From: Pseudomonas sp. ICMP 561
Lineage (GTDB): Bacteria > Pseudomonadota > Gammaproteobacteria > Pseudomonadales > Pseudomonadaceae
Direction: 5' to 3'
Length of the DNA stretch: 64,000 nucleotides
NCBI RefSeq assembly: GCF_002699985.1
Contig: NZ_LKBT01000015.1
Location: 1 to 64,000 of the forward strand
Shown: positions 1-9,984 of the stretch, one piece after another
Numbering within the stretch: position 1 is the stretch's first letter
Layout: each line of letters starts with the position of its first letter
Notes under the pieces: generated by a model
Database searches by the model: none
What the model was told of the DNA's origin: nothing
Seen by the model: only the letters and a program-made list of their open reading frames with translations
Made by a program: the position numbers and the translations under genes

Positions 1-242
1 TGAAAAATCAGAGCGAATATCAACCCAAAGGGTGGGTTATGGCTTGATCACAACCATAGAATCTCCCACAGGTGACAGGTTTCATAAGGACATCGTGTAT
101 TGATGCGCGAGTGCTGACCTCGCCGATACATGGCTTAACAAATGCTTCAGGCCGACAGCGACATTTTGCGGTAACTCATGTCCAACAACAGTCGTCTTCA
201 TAGCCGCCCAATAAGTCCCGCAATTGCAACGGAGCAACACCC

Positions 243-1007
243 ATGCAGATGTATAAAAAATTCCTGCTGGTCGCAGCCGCCACTCTGGCCCTGACGACCA
301 GCGCTTTTGCGGTGGAGAAGATGAAATTCGGCGTCGAAGGCGCTTATCCACCGTTCAACGGGAAGGATGCCAGCGGGCAGGCAGTGGGCTTTGATGTGGA
401 AATCGGACACGCACTGTGCGCAAAAATGAAAGTCGAGTGCGAAGTGGTCACCTCCGAATGGGAAGGCATCATCCCGGCGCTCAATGACAACAAATTCGAT
501 TTCCTGATTTCATCCATGTCGATTACCAAAGAACGCGCCGAGCAGGTGGACTTCACCGCGCCGTACTACTCCAGCAAATTGCAGTTTGTGGCGCCAAAAG
601 GCACCGAGCTCAAAACCGACAAGGACTCCATTCGCGATTCGCTGCTGGGCAAGACCATCGGTGCGCAGGCGTCGACGCTTTCGGCGTCCTGGCTGCAGGA
701 AAACCTGGGCATGGATATCACCCTGAAGCTTTACGACACTCAGGAAAGTGCCTTCACGGATCTTGCCGAAGGGCATGTGGACGCGGTTCTCGCCGACAAA
801 TACGCCAGCTACGAATGGCTCAAGGGCCAGCCCGGTTCAAGCTTCGAGTTCAAAGGCGATCCTGTTCTGGACAATGACAAGATCGGTATTGCCGTGCGTC
901 TGAACGACCCGCTGCGCGCTCGACTCAATCTGGCGATCAAGGAAATCATCGAAGACGGCACCTACAAGAAGATCAACGACAAGTACTTCCCGTTCAGCAT
1001 TCTGTGA
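243..1007 (+). CDS. Periplasmic amino-acid-binding protein of an ABC transporter
   Basis: A 254-residue protein with a Sec signal peptide (about residues 1-23, ending SAFA) followed by one type-3 extracellular solute-binding domain. Typical family segments are GVEGAYPPFN near the start of the mature chain, the lobe-crossing part SSMSITKERAEQVDFTAPYY and a C-terminal DGTYKKINDKYFP. It should capture a polar or basic amino acid (lysine/arginine/ornithine/histidine group) in the periplasm and pass it to an inner-membrane permease. The permease and ATPase genes are not visible here, and the 242 bases upstream hold no gene. I chose the ATG at 243 because GGAG lies about 8 bases upstream; an ATG at 249 is possible. 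The ligand is inferred from the family and is not certain. Confidence 0.9.
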   Translation: MQMYKKFLLVAAATLALTTSAFAVEKMKFGVEGAYPPFNGKDASGQAVGFDVEIGHALCAKMKVECEVVTSEWEGIIPALNDNKFDFLISSMSITKERAEQVDFTAPYYSSKLQFVAPKGTELKTDKDSIRDSLLGKTIGAQASTLSASWLQENLGMDITLKLYDTQESAFTDLAEGHVDAVLADKYASYEWLKGQPGSSFEFKGDPVLDNDKIGIAVRLNDPLRARLNLAIKEIIEDGTYKKINDKYFPFSIL

Positions 1008-1096
1008 TTCAAAGCGCCTGATAACACTTACGTATTAATATTTTTCTGCGCTCAGACGTCCTTTACGCGTAGACGCCCGATCAGGGCGCTGTTATG

Positions 1097-1128
1097 AAGA
1101 GGGCTGGCTTTCCACAGCCAGCCCTCTT
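1097..1128 (+). terminator. Hairpin terminator after the binding-protein gene
   Basis: A 13-bp perfect stem (AAGAGGGCTGGCT paired with AGCCAGCCCTCTT) around a 6-base loop. It lies 90 bases after the stop of the binding-protein gene. The T tract is short, so this is a stem-dominated terminator. Confidence 0.6.
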
Positions 1129-1153
1129 ACGCGTTTGAACCCGACAGCTGACC

Positions 1154-2371
1154 ATGGCCAACGACCTCGCTTTGCACGATGAACAGCTTCGCAGTCGATT
1201 CCGGGCTTTGGACAGCTTCCTGTTCGCCTGGCAGGGATTGTGGCGGCCACGCCCCTTCACCCATCTGCAGTTGCCTTGGGAGCATCAGTACCCGGAACTG
1301 GCTGACTGGTTACGCCATCGCTCGCTGGACCAGGCCGAAGCAGCCCACAACCACCCGGAGCATCTGGCAGCACCGTTCCCCTTTCCACAGCTGGCAGGTG
1401 AGGCACAGGCGCTAAGTCAGGTACACGCGCTGGCCGCCTTTGAGCTTCCCCCTGTTGAGCCGCGCATGAGTGTCGACGTGCCAGGCCGCAAATGGCAGCA
1501 GATCGAAGCGTTCGCCAGTTGCCTGAGCTTCGAACACAAACCGGCCCACTGGCTGGACTGGTGTTCGGGCAAAGGCCATCTGGGACGGCGTCTGCTCGAA
1601 CCCAGCCAGGGCCTTACTTGCCTGGAGCGCGACCCGGCTCTGGTCGAAGCAGGAGACCAGCTCAGCGCGCGTTTGAACGTAAACGCCGCTCATGTGCAGC
1701 AAGACGTCATGGCTGACGATGCATGGCGTCGGCTTCAAGCACATCACACACCTGTCGCCCTGCATGCCTGTGGGGATTTGCACGTGCAGTTGATGCGGCT
1801 GGCCAGTCAGGTCGGCTGCAATCAATTGGCAATTGCGCCGTGCTGCTACAACCGCATCGAGACCGAGTACTACCAACCGGTATCAAGTGAGGGACAGGCG
1901 TCAGCGTTGAAGCTGTCCCGGGACGATCTCGGCCTGCCTCTGAGCGAAACGGTAACTGCCGGCGCGCGCGTGCGTCGACAGCGCGACCAATCCATGGCCC
2001 GTCGCCTATCGTTCGACTTGCTGCAGCGACGACTGCAAAACAGTCAGGATTACTTGCCTACGCCGTCGCTGCCCAGCGCCTGGCTGGATAAGCCTTTCGC
2101 TGACTATTGCCGTGATCTGGCAGCGCTCAAGGGTCTGCCCGCTGTCGGCGAACAACATTGGTCCACCCTTGAGGCTGCGGGCTGGGAGCGCTTGGCTCAA
2201 GTGCGCAATCTGGAATTGGTGCGCAACTTGTTCCGCCGTCCACTGGAGCTGTGGCTGGTGCTCGACAAGGCGCTTTATCTGCAAGAACACCACTATCGCG
2301 TGAACGTAGGGACCTTCTGCGAGAGCCGCATTACGCCTCGTAATTTGCTGATGATTGCGCAGTTGCATTGA
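1154..2371 (+). CDS. SAM-dependent methyltransferase (Methyltransf_32-like)
   Basis: A 405-residue soluble protein. The SAM-binding motif I is clear (DWCSGKGHLG, residues 135-144). It is followed by an acidic CLERDP segment, then HACGDLH (204-210) and APCCYNR (228-234), the last two typical of the Methyltransf_32 family. The N-terminal 110 residues and the C-terminal region after about 290 are less typical and may bind the substrate. The substrate cannot be deduced from sequence; family members are often annotated only as methyltransferases. The gene stands alone between a terminator and a 455-base gap. No strong ribosome-binding site precedes the ATG at 1154, but it starts at the expected N-terminus. 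Confidence 0.8.
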   Translation: MANDLALHDEQLRSRFRALDSFLFAWQGLWRPRPFTHLQLPWEHQYPELADWLRHRSLDQAEAAHNHPEHLAAPFPFPQLAGEAQALSQVHALAAFELPPVEPRMSVDVPGRKWQQIEAFASCLSFEHKPAHWLDWCSGKGHLGRRLLEPSQGLTCLERDPALVEAGDQLSARLNVNAAHVQQDVMADDAWRRLQAHHTPVALHACGDLHVQLMRLASQVGCNQLAIAPCCYNRIETEYYQPVSSEGQASALKLSRDDLGLPLSETVTAGARVRRQRDQSMARRLSFDLLQRRLQNSQDYLPTPSLPSAWLDKPFADYCRDLAALKGLPAVGEQHWSTLEAAGWERLAQVRNLELVRNLFRRPLELWLVLDKALYLQEHHYRVNVGTFCESRITPRNLLMIAQLH

Positions 2372-2826
2372 CAGTTATCAATTGCATAGCCTGTGGATAA
2401 CTCTGTTGATGAAAAATTGACAGACGTCCCATTTGCTTAGCAGGCTACTTATCCGAACGGTCAGGTGTTCGACTTTTCGCTTCATAAAAATCTTTTAAAA
2501 ACATACAGTTGTATTTAAACGAGAACATTTCCGGAAATTTCATTCCATTTGGTTATTTTGGCCTGCCACTTGTGCATAAAAATTTGAGTACAACGGCCCC
2601 AAAAGGCCACCACGCCAGATGATGCAGCCGACCGAGACCCGGTGGGAGCCAGGCTTGCACGCGATGATGACACCGCCGATTTGAAGTGAATCGCGCCCAG
2701 CTTTATCGCGAGCAAGCTCAGCTCCGGCAGGGTTTTGCACCACCTTGAGCCCCCACCGAATTCCTCTGTTGCCCCTCCCCCCCGTGGTCATTAGACTTAC
2801 GCCTCATTTAAGCGAGAGCAGGGTCG
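2372..2826. other. 455-base intergenic region upstream of metX
   Basis: No convincing gene is present. The stretch contains an AT-rich segment (about 2400-2580) that probably carries promoter elements, then a degenerate REP doublet (about 2642-2730: GTGGGAGCCAGGCTTGC... and ...ATCGCGAGCAAGCTCAGCTCC). I see no SAM riboswitch-like fold by eye. Confidence 0.4.
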
Positions 2827-3966
2827 ATGTCCACGGTCTTTCCCGAAGATTCTGTCGGTCTAGTCACGCCGCAAACGGCACATTTCAGCGAGCCTCTGGC
2901 ACTGGCCTGTGGCCGCTCTTTGCCTGCCTACGATCTGATCTATGAAACCTATGGCCAGCTCAACGCCGCGCGCAGCAATGCCGTGTTGATCTGCCATGCC
3001 CTTTCCGGTCACCACCACGCGGCAGGCTATAACAGCGTCGATGACCGCAAGCCCGGTTGGTGGGACAGCTGCATCGGTCCCGGCAAGCCTATCGATACCA
3101 ATCGCTTCTTCGTCGTCAGCCTGAATAATCTGGGGGGCTGCAATGGCTCAACAGGGCCAAGCAGTATCAACCCGGAAACCGGAAAACCTTTCGGCGCCAA
3201 CTTCCCGGTCCTGACCGTTGAGGACTGGGTACACAGCCAGGCGCGGCTCGCTGACTCGCTGGGCATCCAGCAATGGGCAGCGGTAGTCGGCGGCAGCCTG
3301 GGCGGCATGCAAGCTCTACAATGGACCATGACTTACCCTGACCGGGTTCGTCACTGCCTGGCGATCGCCTCGGCCCCAAAATTGTCGGCGCAGAACATTG
3401 CCTTCAACGAAGTGGCGCGTCAGGCCATCCTTTCGGACCCGGAATTCCATGGCGGCGACTTTCAGGAGTTTGGTGTCATTCCCAAACGCGGCTTGATGCT
3501 CGCGCGAATGGTCGGGCACATCACCTACCTGTCCGATGACTCCATGGGCGAGAAATTTGGTCGTGGCCTGAAAAGCGAGAAGCTCAACTACGACTTCCAC
3601 AGTGTGGAATTCCAGGTTGAAAGCTATCTGCGCTATCAGGGTGAAGAGTTCTCCGGCCGCTTTGATGCCAACACTTACCTGTTGATGACCAAAGCGCTGG
3701 ATTACTTCGACCCGGCAGGCGCGTTCAACGATAACCTGGCTGCGACCTTCGCCAACGTGACTGCAGACTTCTGCGTCATGTCGTTCACCACCGACTGGCG
3801 CTTCTCGCCTGCCCGCTCCCGGGAACTGGTGGACGCACTCATGGCGGCCAAGAAGAACGTCTGCTATCTGGAGATCGACGCACCTCAGGGCCACGATGCG
3901 TTCCTGATCCCGATCCCGCGCTACTTGCAGGCCTTCTCCAGCTACATGAACCGAATTGTACTTTGA
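2827..3966 (+). CDS. metX: Homoserine O-acyltransferase MetX
   Basis: A 379-residue alpha/beta hydrolase-fold enzyme that acylates homoserine, the first committed step of methionine synthesis. The nucleophile elbow is GGSLGG (residues 155-160, Ser157). The LSGHHHAAG loop lies near residue 59, and the catalytic His is in QGHDAF near the C-terminus. Length and motifs are full for the family. Pseudomonas MetX enzymes that have been characterised use succinyl-CoA, so homoserine O-succinyltransferase is the likely activity although the fold is that of the acetyltransferase family. The gene is followed 7 bases later by metW, the usual proteobacterial pair. Confidence 0.95.
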   Translation: MSTVFPEDSVGLVTPQTAHFSEPLALACGRSLPAYDLIYETYGQLNAARSNAVLICHALSGHHHAAGYNSVDDRKPGWWDSCIGPGKPIDTNRFFVVSLNNLGGCNGSTGPSSINPETGKPFGANFPVLTVEDWVHSQARLADSLGIQQWAAVVGGSLGGMQALQWTMTYPDRVRHCLAIASAPKLSAQNIAFNEVARQAILSDPEFHGGDFQEFGVIPKRGLMLARMVGHITYLSDDSMGEKFGRGLKSEKLNYDFHSVEFQVESYLRYQGEEFSGRFDANTYLLMTKALDYFDPAGAFNDNLAATFANVTADFCVMSFTTDWRFSPARSRELVDALMAAKKNVCYLEIDAPQGHDAFLIPIPRYLQAFSSYMNRIVL

Positions 3967-3973
3967 GGACGCC

Positions 3974-4594
3974 ATGAGAGCCGATCTGGAAATCATCCAA
4001 GAATGGATCCCTGCGGGCAGCCGCGTGCTCGACCTTGGTTGCGGCGACGGCGAACTGCTGGCGTGGCTGCGCGACAACAAGCAAGTCACCGGCTACGGCC
4101 TTGAAAACGACGCCGATAACATTGCTCGCTGCATCAGCAAAGGCGTCAACGTCATCGAACAGGATCTGGACAAGGGCCTGGGTAACTTCGCCAGCAACAG
4201 CTTCGACGTCGTGGTCATGACCCAAGCGCTGCAAGCGGTGCATTACCCGGACAAGATCCTCGACGAAATGCTGCGCGTGGGCCGACAGTGCATCATCACC
4301 TTCCCGAATTTCGGTCACTGGCGCTGCCGCTGGTACCTTGCAACCAAGGGCCGGATGCCGGTTTCGGACTTTCTGCCTTACACCTGGTACAACACGCCAA
4401 ACATCCACTTCTGCACCTTCGAAGACTTCGAAGAGCTGTGCCGTGGCCGCCACGCGAAGGTCATTGATCGGCTGGCAGTGGATCAACAGCATCGGCATGG
4501 CTGGGCCAGCAAACAATGGCCGAACCTGTTGGGTGAGATCGGTATCTACCGGGTCAGCAGCCCGGGGTTGCAGGAACACAAGATCGCGATCTAA
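3974..4594 (+). CDS. metW: Methionine biosynthesis protein MetW
   Basis: A 206-residue class I methyltransferase-like protein with motif I LDLGCGDGELL at residues 19-29. MetW is always found next to metX in this group and is thought to assist or regulate homoserine acylation; its own chemistry is not settled. An in-frame ATG at 3956 overlaps metX, but I chose 3974 because GAGGA sits at 3965-3969 and the protein then starts MRADLEIIQEW as expected. The 7-base gap shows that it shares a transcript with metX. Confidence 0.93.
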   Translation: MRADLEIIQEWIPAGSRVLDLGCGDGELLAWLRDNKQVTGYGLENDADNIARCISKGVNVIEQDLDKGLGNFASNSFDVVVMTQALQAVHYPDKILDEMLRVGRQCIITFPNFGHWRCRWYLATKGRMPVSDFLPYTWYNTPNIHFCTFEDFEELCRGRHAKVIDRLAVDQQHRHGWASKQWPNLLGEIGIYRVSSPGLQEHKIAI

Positions 4595-4610
4595 AAATTA
4601 CGCACAAACC

Positions 4611-4701
4611 CTGTAGGAGCGCGCTTGCCCGCGATTCGATTTTGAACTTGGCCTATTGGTCGCCTGAACGAATGCCATCGCGGGCAAGCGCGCTCCTACA
4701 A
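4611..4701. repeat. REP doublet (GTAGGAGCGCGCTTGCCCGCGA type)
   Basis: Two inverted REP copies, TGTAGGAGCGCGCTTGCCCG and its complement ending GCGCTCCTACA, separated by about 45 bases. They lie between metW and the DUF4426 gene. Confidence 0.85.
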
Positions 4702-4721
4702 GTTTGATAAGGAGAACGACC

Positions 4722-5156
4722 ATGCATCGTCTGGCAATCATGTTGATGTGCGCCCTCAGCCTGTCGGCATTTGCTGCTGACTACGCCAGGCCGAATCGGC
4801 AGGAAACGTTCGGAGACGTGACGGTCCACTACAATGCTTTTGCTTCAACCACTTTGTCAGCGGACGTGGCGAAAGCATCCGGTTTGATCCGCAGCAAACA
4901 GCTGAACGTAATGAACATCACCGTGCTCAAGGCGGGCAAGCCAGCGCCGTCTGTGGTGACAGGTACCTACAAGGACCTGACCGGACGCCCTGAACCACTG
5001 ACCTTCAAGCAGGTAACGGACAAAGGCTGGATCAGCTACATCGCGCAGTTCCCGCTTGAACAGGCCGGAACCTACACCTTCAACATTGATGTGAAAGCCG
5101 GGAATCAGGACAAACATTCCTTCAGCTTCAATCAAGAACTCTATCCAGGCGAATGA
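4722..5156 (+). CDS. DUF4426 family exported protein
   Basis: A 144-residue protein with an 18-residue signal peptide ([10 protein letters not shown]...SAFA). The rest is a small beta-rich domain typical of DUF4426, and its function is unknown. The ATG at 4722 has AAGGAG at 4709-4714, better than the upstream TTG at 4704. The stop overlaps the rdgB start (ATGA), so the two are translationally coupled. This gene is commonly found between metW and rdgB in Pseudomonas. The mature protein should be periplasmic. Confidence 0.85.
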   Translation: MHRLAIMLMCALSLSAFAADYARPNRQETFGDVTVHYNAFASTTLSADVAKASGLIRSKQLNVMNITVLKAGKPAPSVVTGTYKDLTGRPEPLTFKQVTDKGWISYIAQFPLEQAGTYTFNIDVKAGNQDKHSFSFNQELYPGE

Positions 5157-5749
5157 TGACTTTCCCGCAGCTCGTATTGGCCAGCCACAACGCTGGCAAG
5201 CTCAAAGAACTCCAGGCCATGCTCGGCGACAGCGTAAAACTGCGCTCTATCGGCGAATTCAGCAGCGTGGAGCCTGAAGAAACCGGTCTTTCGTTCGTCG
5301 AGAATGCCATTCTCAAGGCTCGCAACGCGGCGAGGATTTCCGGCTTGCCAGCGCTGGCTGACGATTCGGGGCTGGCGGTGGATTTCCTGGGCGGTGCACC
5401 AGGCATCTACTCCGCGCGCTATGCCGACGGCCAAGGCGATGCGGCGAATAACGTCAAGCTGCTCGACGCCCTCAAAGACGTACCTCAAGAGCAACGCGGC
5501 GCGCAGTTCGTTTGCGTACTGGCGCTGGTGCGTCATGCCGATGATCCATTGCCGATCCTCTGTGAAGGCCTGTGGCACGGGCGCATCCTGACCGCTGCCA
5601 GCGGCGAGCACGGCTTCGGTTACGATCCGCTGTTCTGGGTGCCGGAGCGCGATTGCTCCAGCGCCGAACTAAGTCCCGCCGAGAAGAACCAGCTCAGCCA
5701 CCGCGCCCGCGCCATGGCGATCCTGCTTACGCGTCTGGGCTTGACATGA
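5153..5749 (+). CDS. rdgB: dITP/XTP pyrophosphatase (non-canonical purine NTPase)
   Basis: A 198-residue Ham1/RdgB family enzyme. It hydrolyses dITP, XTP and ITP to monophosphates, keeping deaminated purines out of DNA and RNA. Family motifs are [10 protein letters not shown] near the N-terminus (substrate phosphate binding), [10 protein letters not shown] in the centre and GFGYDPLF(W)VPE in the C-terminal half. Full length for the family. Both ends overlap neighbours by 4 bases (DUF4426 upstream, hemW downstream), so it is inside an operon. An alternative ATG lies one codon downstream. Confidence 0.96.
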   Translation: MMTFPQLVLASHNAGKLKELQAMLGDSVKLRSIGEFSSVEPEETGLSFVENAILKARNAARISGLPALADDSGLAVDFLGGAPGIYSARYADGQGDAANNVKLLDALKDVPQEQRGAQFVCVLALVRHADDPLPILCEGLWHGRILTAASGEHGFGYDPLFWVPERDCSSAELSPAEKNQLSHRARAMAILLTRLGLT

Positions 5750-6960
5750 CCCACGAAACACCTGCAAAACCGCTGTTCCTCAGCGCAACCGGTTTCTCAT
5801 CGACCGAGCCGAGGACAGCCTTGCTGCAACTGCCGCCGTTGTCGTTGTACATCCACATCCCGTGGTGCGTACGCAAATGCCCGTACTGCGATTTCAATTC
5901 CCACACCGCCAGCCCCGTGCTGCCGGAAGCGGAGTACATCGACGCGCTGCTGGCCGATCTGGATCTGGACCTGCCTTACGTTTATGGCCGCGAACTCAGT
6001 TCGATCTTCTTCGGCGGCGGCACGCCGAGTCTGTTCAGTGCAGAAGCGCTGGGCCGCTTGCTCCAGGGAGTCGAGCAACGTATTCGTTTTGCCAGTGACA
6101 TCGAGATCACCCTGGAGGCTAATCCCGGCACCTTCGAGCAGGTCAAGTTCAGCGCCTATCGCGGGCTGGGCATCAATCGCCTGTCCATTGGTATCCAGAG
6201 CTTCCAGGAAGCCAAACTCAAGGCACTGGGGCGTATTCACAACGGCGATGAAGCCATTCGGGCCGCCGACATGGCGCGCCAGGCGGGCTTTGATAACTTC
6301 AACATGGACTTGATGCACGGCCTGCCGGATCAGTCGCCTGAGGATGCATTGGGCGACCTGCAACAAGCCATCGACCTGAAACCGACGCATTTGTCCTGGT
6401 ATCAGCTGACGCTGGAGCCCAACACGGTGTTCTGGAACCAGCCGCCGACGCTGCCGGAAGACGACATCCTCTGGGACATTCAGGAGGCAGGCCAGTTGTT
6501 GCTCGCGCAGAACGGCTACGCACAGTACGAAGTCTCGGCCTATGCGCAACCCGGCAGACCCGCGCGGCATAACCTGAATTACTGGAGCTTTGGAGACTTC
6601 ATCGGCATCGGTGCCGGGGCCCATGGCAAGCTCAGCCATCCGGACGGGCGCATTGTGCGCACCTGGAAAACCCGCTTGCCCAAGGACTATCTGAATCCGG
6701 CCAAGCCATTCAAGGCCGGTGAGAAGCTGCTCAGCGTTGAAGAATTGCCCTTCGAATTCCTGATGAACGCACTGCGCCTGACAAATGGTGTGGACGCTGC
6801 ATTATTTCGTGAACGCACCGGTCTAAGCCTCGATTCGCTGGCCAGTGCGCGCCAGCAAGCCGAGCAACGTGGCCTGCTGCAAGCTGATCCGACCCGATTG
6901 GTCGCAACGCCGCAGGGTCAGTTGTTTCTCAACGACCTGCTGCAACACTTTCTGATCTAA
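5746..6960 (+). CDS. hemW: Radical SAM heme chaperone HemW
   Basis: A 404-residue radical SAM protein. The cluster motif CxxxCxxC is at Cys41, Cys45 and Cys48 ([17 protein letters not shown]). The chain has the GGGTPS glycine motif and the C-terminal HemW domain. The family is often misnamed coproporphyrinogen III oxidase (HemN-like), but HemW proteins lack that activity and insert heme into target proteins. The start at 5746 overlaps the rdgB stop (ATGA); longer in-frame upstream extensions run into rdgB and are not credible. The N-terminal 30 residues before the radical SAM core are slightly longer than usual. Confidence 0.93.
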   Translation: MTHETPAKPLFLSATGFSSTEPRTALLQLPPLSLYIHIPWCVRKCPYCDFNSHTASPVLPEAEYIDALLADLDLDLPYVYGRELSSIFFGGGTPSLFSAEALGRLLQGVEQRIRFASDIEITLEANPGTFEQVKFSAYRGLGINRLSIGIQSFQEAKLKALGRIHNGDEAIRAADMARQAGFDNFNMDLMHGLPDQSPEDALGDLQQAIDLKPTHLSWYQLTLEPNTVFWNQPPTLPEDDILWDIQEAGQLLLAQNGYAQYEVSAYAQPGRPARHNLNYWSFGDFIGIGAGAHGKLSHPDGRIVRTWKTRLPKDYLNPAKPFKAGEKLLSVEELPFEFLMNALRLTNGVDAALFRERTGLSLDSLASARQQAEQRGLLQADPTRLVATPQGQLFLNDLLQHFLI

Positions 6961-6969
6961 GGACCCTGC

Positions 6970-7293
6970 ATGGATTTGATACTCGACCTGCTCGCCACCA
7001 TCTCCCGCTGGAGCCGCAGCAACCTCTCGGAAATATCCCTCGCCCTGGTGGGCTGTCTGCTGGTGTTGTTTGGCGCTGACTTCAAGGGCTGGGTCGAACA
7101 ACGCATCAGCAGCTTCGCGGGTGCCTTGCGCATCCCGTTGATGGCCTTGCTGGTCACCATCGGCAGCGGCGCAGCGCTGATCTATGCCACACCGTGGGTG
7201 ATTCGTGGCCTGAGCCAGTTCAACAACTACAGCCTTGCGCCCGTGTTGTTGGTGGTGCTGGTGTTGATCGGGGTTGTTGCGGACAGGAAGTAA
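6970..7293 (+). CDS. DUF3392 family small membrane protein
   Basis: A 107-residue hydrophobic protein with about three transmembrane segments (residues about 20-38, 55-75 and 85-104), matching the DUF3392 family. No function is known. It starts 9 bases after hemW and is the last gene of the metX-to-DUF3392 run before a REP doublet. Confidence 0.85.
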   Translation: MDLILDLLATISRWSRSNLSEISLALVGCLLVLFGADFKGWVEQRISSFAGALRIPLMALLVTIGSGAALIYATPWVIRGLSQFNNYSLAPVLLVVLVLIGVVADRK

Positions 7294-7307
7294 CGCTCAG
7301 TAGAAGC

Positions 7308-7386
7308 GGTAGGAGCCAACTTGTTGGCGAGACGTTGGTCCTGCGAACACAGGGATATCGCCTCGCGAACAAGTTCGCTCCTACCG
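7308..7386. repeat. REP doublet (GTAGGAGC.AACTTGTT type)
   Basis: Inverted pair GGTAGGAGCCAACTTGTTGG and ...CGAACAAGTTCGCTCCTACC between the convergent DUF3392 and trmB genes. Confidence 0.8.
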
Positions 7387-7399
7387 AAGGATCGGCGGA

Positions 7400-8137
7400 T
7401 TAATCCACCTTCTCGAACTTCAAATCCCAAACCCCGTGCCCCAAACGCTCACCACGGCGTTCGAACTTGGTGATCGGGCGCTCGGCCGGGCGTGGCACGC
7501 ATTTGCCGTCTTCGGCCTGGTTGCGATAACCCGGTGCGACATTCATCACTTCCAGCATGAATTCAGCATAGGGTTCCCAGTCAGTGGCCATGTGCAGAAC
7601 ACCGCCGACCTTCAGCTTGCTGCGTACCAGCTCGGCAAACGCAGGCTGCACGATGCGGCGCTTGTGGTGACGGCTCTTGTGCCACGGATCCGGGAAAAAC
7701 AGCATCAGACGATCAAGACTGTTATCGGCGATGCAACGGTTGAGCACTTCAATCGCATCGCAATCGTAGACCCTTACGTTGGTCAGGCCCTGAGTAAGCA
7801 CGCCGTTAAGCAGCGCGCCAACACCTGGGTAATGCACTTCAACGCCGATGAAGTCCTGATCCGGCGCAGCAGCAGCCATCTCCAGCAGTGAGTGACCCAT
7901 GCCGAAACCAATTTCCAGCGTGCGCGGCGCAGAACGACCGAACACCTGATCGTAATCCACTGGCGCGTCGGTCAATGGCAACACATACAGCGGACGGCCT
8001 TGATCCAGACCACGCTGCTGGCCTTCAGTCATGCGGCCGGCGCGCATCACGAAACTCTTGATACGGCGGTGCTGGCGCTCTTCGCCTTCTTCGGCAACAG
8101 GCAGCTCTGGGTTTGGAACGAGTGGATCAGTCATCAA
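7400..8137 (-). CDS. trmB: tRNA (guanine-46-N7)-methyltransferase
   Basis: A 245-residue SAM enzyme that forms m7G46 in the variable loop of tRNAs. SAM motif I is [15 protein letters not shown]. The family signature segment with [15 protein letters not shown] is present, as is the C-terminal [16 protein letters not shown]. Length is normal for Pseudomonas TrmB. It lies downstream of thiS-thiG on the same strand, separated by a REP doublet, and is probably the last gene of that transcript. Confidence 0.96.
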   Translation of the reverse strand: MMTDPLVPNPELPVAEEGEERQHRRIKSFVMRAGRMTEGQQRGLDQGRPLYVLPLTDAPVDYDQVFGRSAPRTLEIGFGMGHSLLEMAAAAPDQDFIGVEVHYPGVGALLNGVLTQGLTNVRVYDCDAIEVLNRCIADNSLDRLMLFFPDPWHKSRHHKRRIVQPAFAELVRSKLKVGGVLHMATDWEPYAEFMLEVMNVAPGYRNQAEDGKCVPRPAERPITKFERRGERLGHGVWDLKFEKVD

Positions 8138-8172
8138 CGGGCTCTATATCGAACGACACATTATCTATTGGA

Positions 8173-8267
8173 CCGTAGGACCGGCTTTAGCCGGGAGAGG
8201 GCCAGTACACACGACGAAATTCCTTGATCAGAATGACGCCCTCCCGGCTAAAGCCGGTCCTACGGTG
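8173..8267. repeat. REP doublet (GTAGGACCGGCTTTAGCCGGGAG type)
   Basis: An inverted pair of the second REP family in this window (CGTAGGACCGGCTTTAGCCG and its complement), between thiG and trmB. Confidence 0.85.
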
Positions 8268-8277
8268 CAGCGTTGCT

Positions 8278-9072
8278 TTACCGAATCAACCCATCCAGCG
8301 GCGAAGACGCGCTGGCATAGAGTTTTCTAGGCATGCGCCCGGCGAGGTAAGCCATACGACCGGCAATCACTGCGTGCTTCATGGCAGCGCCCATCAGGAT
8401 CGGGTCCTGAGCATGGGCAATAGCCGAATTCATCAACACCGCCTCACAGCCCAGTTCCATGGCGATGGTGGCGTCGGAAGCAGTGCCGACACCAGCATCC
8501 ACCAGCACCGGCACTTTGGTTTCTTCCAGGATGATCTGCAGGTTGTACGGGTTGCAAATACCCAACCCGCTACCAATCAGACCAGCCAGCGGCATGATCG
8601 CGATACAGCCGATTTCAGCGAGTTGACGCGCAATGATCGGGTCATCGCTGGTGTAAACCATCACGTCGAAACCTTCCCTGACCAGCACTTCGGCGGCCTT
8701 GAGGGTTTCGATCACGTTCGGGAACAGGGTTTTCTGATCCGCCAGCACTTCCAGTTTGACCAGATTCTTGCCGTCGAGCAGTTCACGGGCCAAGCGGCAA
8801 GTGCGCACCGCCTCAATGGCGTCGAAGCAGCCCGCCGTGTTCGGCAGGATGGTATAGCGATCCGGCGGCAGGACATCCAGCAGGTTCGGCTCGCCCGGGT
8901 TCTGGCCCAGATTTGTCCGGCGTACTGCGACGGTGACGATCTCGGCACCCGACGCTTCGATGGCCAGACGGGTCTGCTCCATATCCACGTACTTGCCGGT
9001 ACCCACCAGCAGGCGCGACTCGAAAGTCCGACCGGCCAGAACAAACGGCTTGTCGCTGCGAACATTGCTCAT
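8278..9072 (-). CDS. thiG: Thiazole synthase ThiG
   Basis: A 264-residue TIM-barrel enzyme. It condenses deoxyxylulose phosphate, dehydroglycine and ThiS thiocarboxylate to the thiazole of thiamine. Visible family segments are [10 protein letters not shown] near the N-terminus, KLEVLAD with the Schiff-base Lys, the [10 protein letters not shown](L)GICNP loop and the phosphate-binding [14 protein letters not shown]. Full length. thiS lies 54 bases upstream on the same strand, the conserved thiSG pair. Confidence 0.97.
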   Translation of the reverse strand: MSNVRSDKPFVLAGRTFESRLLVGTGKYVDMEQTRLAIEASGAEIVTVAVRRTNLGQNPGEPNLLDVLPPDRYTILPNTAGCFDAIEAVRTCRLARELLDGKNLVKLEVLADQKTLFPNVIETLKAAEVLVREGFDVMVYTSDDPIIARQLAEIGCIAIMPLAGLIGSGLGICNPYNLQIILEETKVPVLVDAGVGTASDATIAMELGCEAVLMNSAIAHAQDPILMGAAMKHAVIAGRMAYLAGRMPRKLYASASSPLDGLIR

Positions 9073-9126
9073 TGGAAATCCTCTTGGAAGTTGAGGTCTT
9101 GCAGTTGAATCAGGAAACGTCCAAGC

Positions 9127-9327
9127 CTAGCCGCCGCCAATCGCGTGGACGACTTCGACCTGATCGCCTTCGTTCAAGGCCGTGGTCTCATGCTGGCTAC
9201 GCGGCACGATATCCAGGTTCAGCTCGACTGCGACACGACGCCCGACAAGATCAAGGCGGGTCAGCAATGCCAGAACGGTCGCGCCGTCGGGCAATTCAAA
9301 GGGTTCACCGTTCAACTGAATGTGCAT
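9127..9327 (-). CDS. thiS: Sulfur carrier protein ThiS
   Basis: A 66-residue ubiquitin-like protein ending in GlyGlyGly (AIGGG), so the C-terminal Gly-Gly that is adenylated and thiocarboxylated is present. It donates sulfur to ThiG for thiazole formation. The MHIQLNGEPFELPDG start is typical. It is the first gene of the thiS-thiG-trmB run. ThiF is not in the window. Confidence 0.95.
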   Translation of the reverse strand: MHIQLNGEPFELPDGATVLALLTRLDLVGRRVAVELNLDIVPRSQHETTALNEGDQVEVVHAIGGG

Positions 9328-9415
9328 GCGCGGGAGCAGCCATCATTTTTGGGGGCGAGCATTCTAGCCCGATCAGCCGGTATGACCAAGGTAAAGCGAT
9401 GTGTGGGACCTCACC

Positions 9416-9508
9416 CGGTAGGAGCGAACTTGTTCGCGAGGCGGTTTAGCTGGCGAAGTCCATCTACAGCCTGTAACGACGCCTCGCGAACAAGTTCGCT
9501 CCTACCGG
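9416..9508. repeat. REP doublet (GTAGGAGCGAACTTGTTCGCGAGGC type)
   Basis: Near-perfect inverted pair CGGTAGGAGCGAACTTGTTC and ...GAACAAGTTCGCTCCTACCG, between thiS and the DUF423 gene. Confidence 0.85.
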
Positions 9509-9526
9509 TCCCGAGTCTGACCAGTA

Positions 9527-9904
9527 TCAAACCCCACCCAGCCGCCACGCGGTCAGGCCCAGCAACGCCCAGCCCACCAGAAACGCCAGCCCACCAAATG
9601 GCGTGATGATGCCCAATTTGCTGATGCCGGTCAGGGTCAACAGATACAGGCTGCCCGAAAACAACACAATCCCCAGCGCAAACGAGAAACCGGCCCAGGT
9701 CATGAGCCTGCCGGGAAGCTGAGCGGCCAGCACTGCCACGCCCAGAATCGCCAATGCATGGATCAGTTGATAGAGCACACCGGTATGGAAAATCGCCAGA
9801 TACTCAGGGCTCAGGCGGTTTTTAAGGGCATGCGCGGCAAAGGCTCCGAGGGCAACGCCGGTAAAACCGAAGAACGCTGCCAACATTAAAAAGCTACGAA
9901 CCAT
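9527..9904 (-). CDS. DUF423 family small membrane protein
   Basis: A 125-residue protein with about four transmembrane helices and the DUF423 signature (GAFAAHALKNRLSPE, then FHTGVLYQLIHALA). Known members are inner-membrane proteins of unknown function. The gene is divergent from mtgA (80 bases between the starts), so the two may share a promoter region. Confidence 0.9.
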   Translation of the reverse strand: MVRSFLMLAAFFGFTGVALGAFAAHALKNRLSPEYLAIFHTGVLYQLIHALAILGVAVLAAQLPGRLMTWAGFSFALGIVLFSGSLYLLTLTGISKLGIITPFGGLAFLVGWALLGLTAWRLGGV

Positions 9905-9984
9905 AACTAACTCCGTTCAAAAATCGTCCAAAGGCGCACGGTCTGTATAATGGCCCGCTCAACGGGTTCGGCCAAGCCATCTCT

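Noticed and set aside
2515..2945. Short frames on both strands upstream of metX
   Set aside because: They run through a degenerate REP doublet and show no conserved features or ribosome-binding sites.
5746..6960. Oxygen-independent coproporphyrinogen III oxidase (HemN)
   Set aside because: The protein is the shorter HemW type with its C-terminal domain; HemN proteins are longer and have a different N-terminus.
8224..9108. 294-codon plus-strand frame across thiG
   Set aside because: Antisense to thiG, which has all family motifs.
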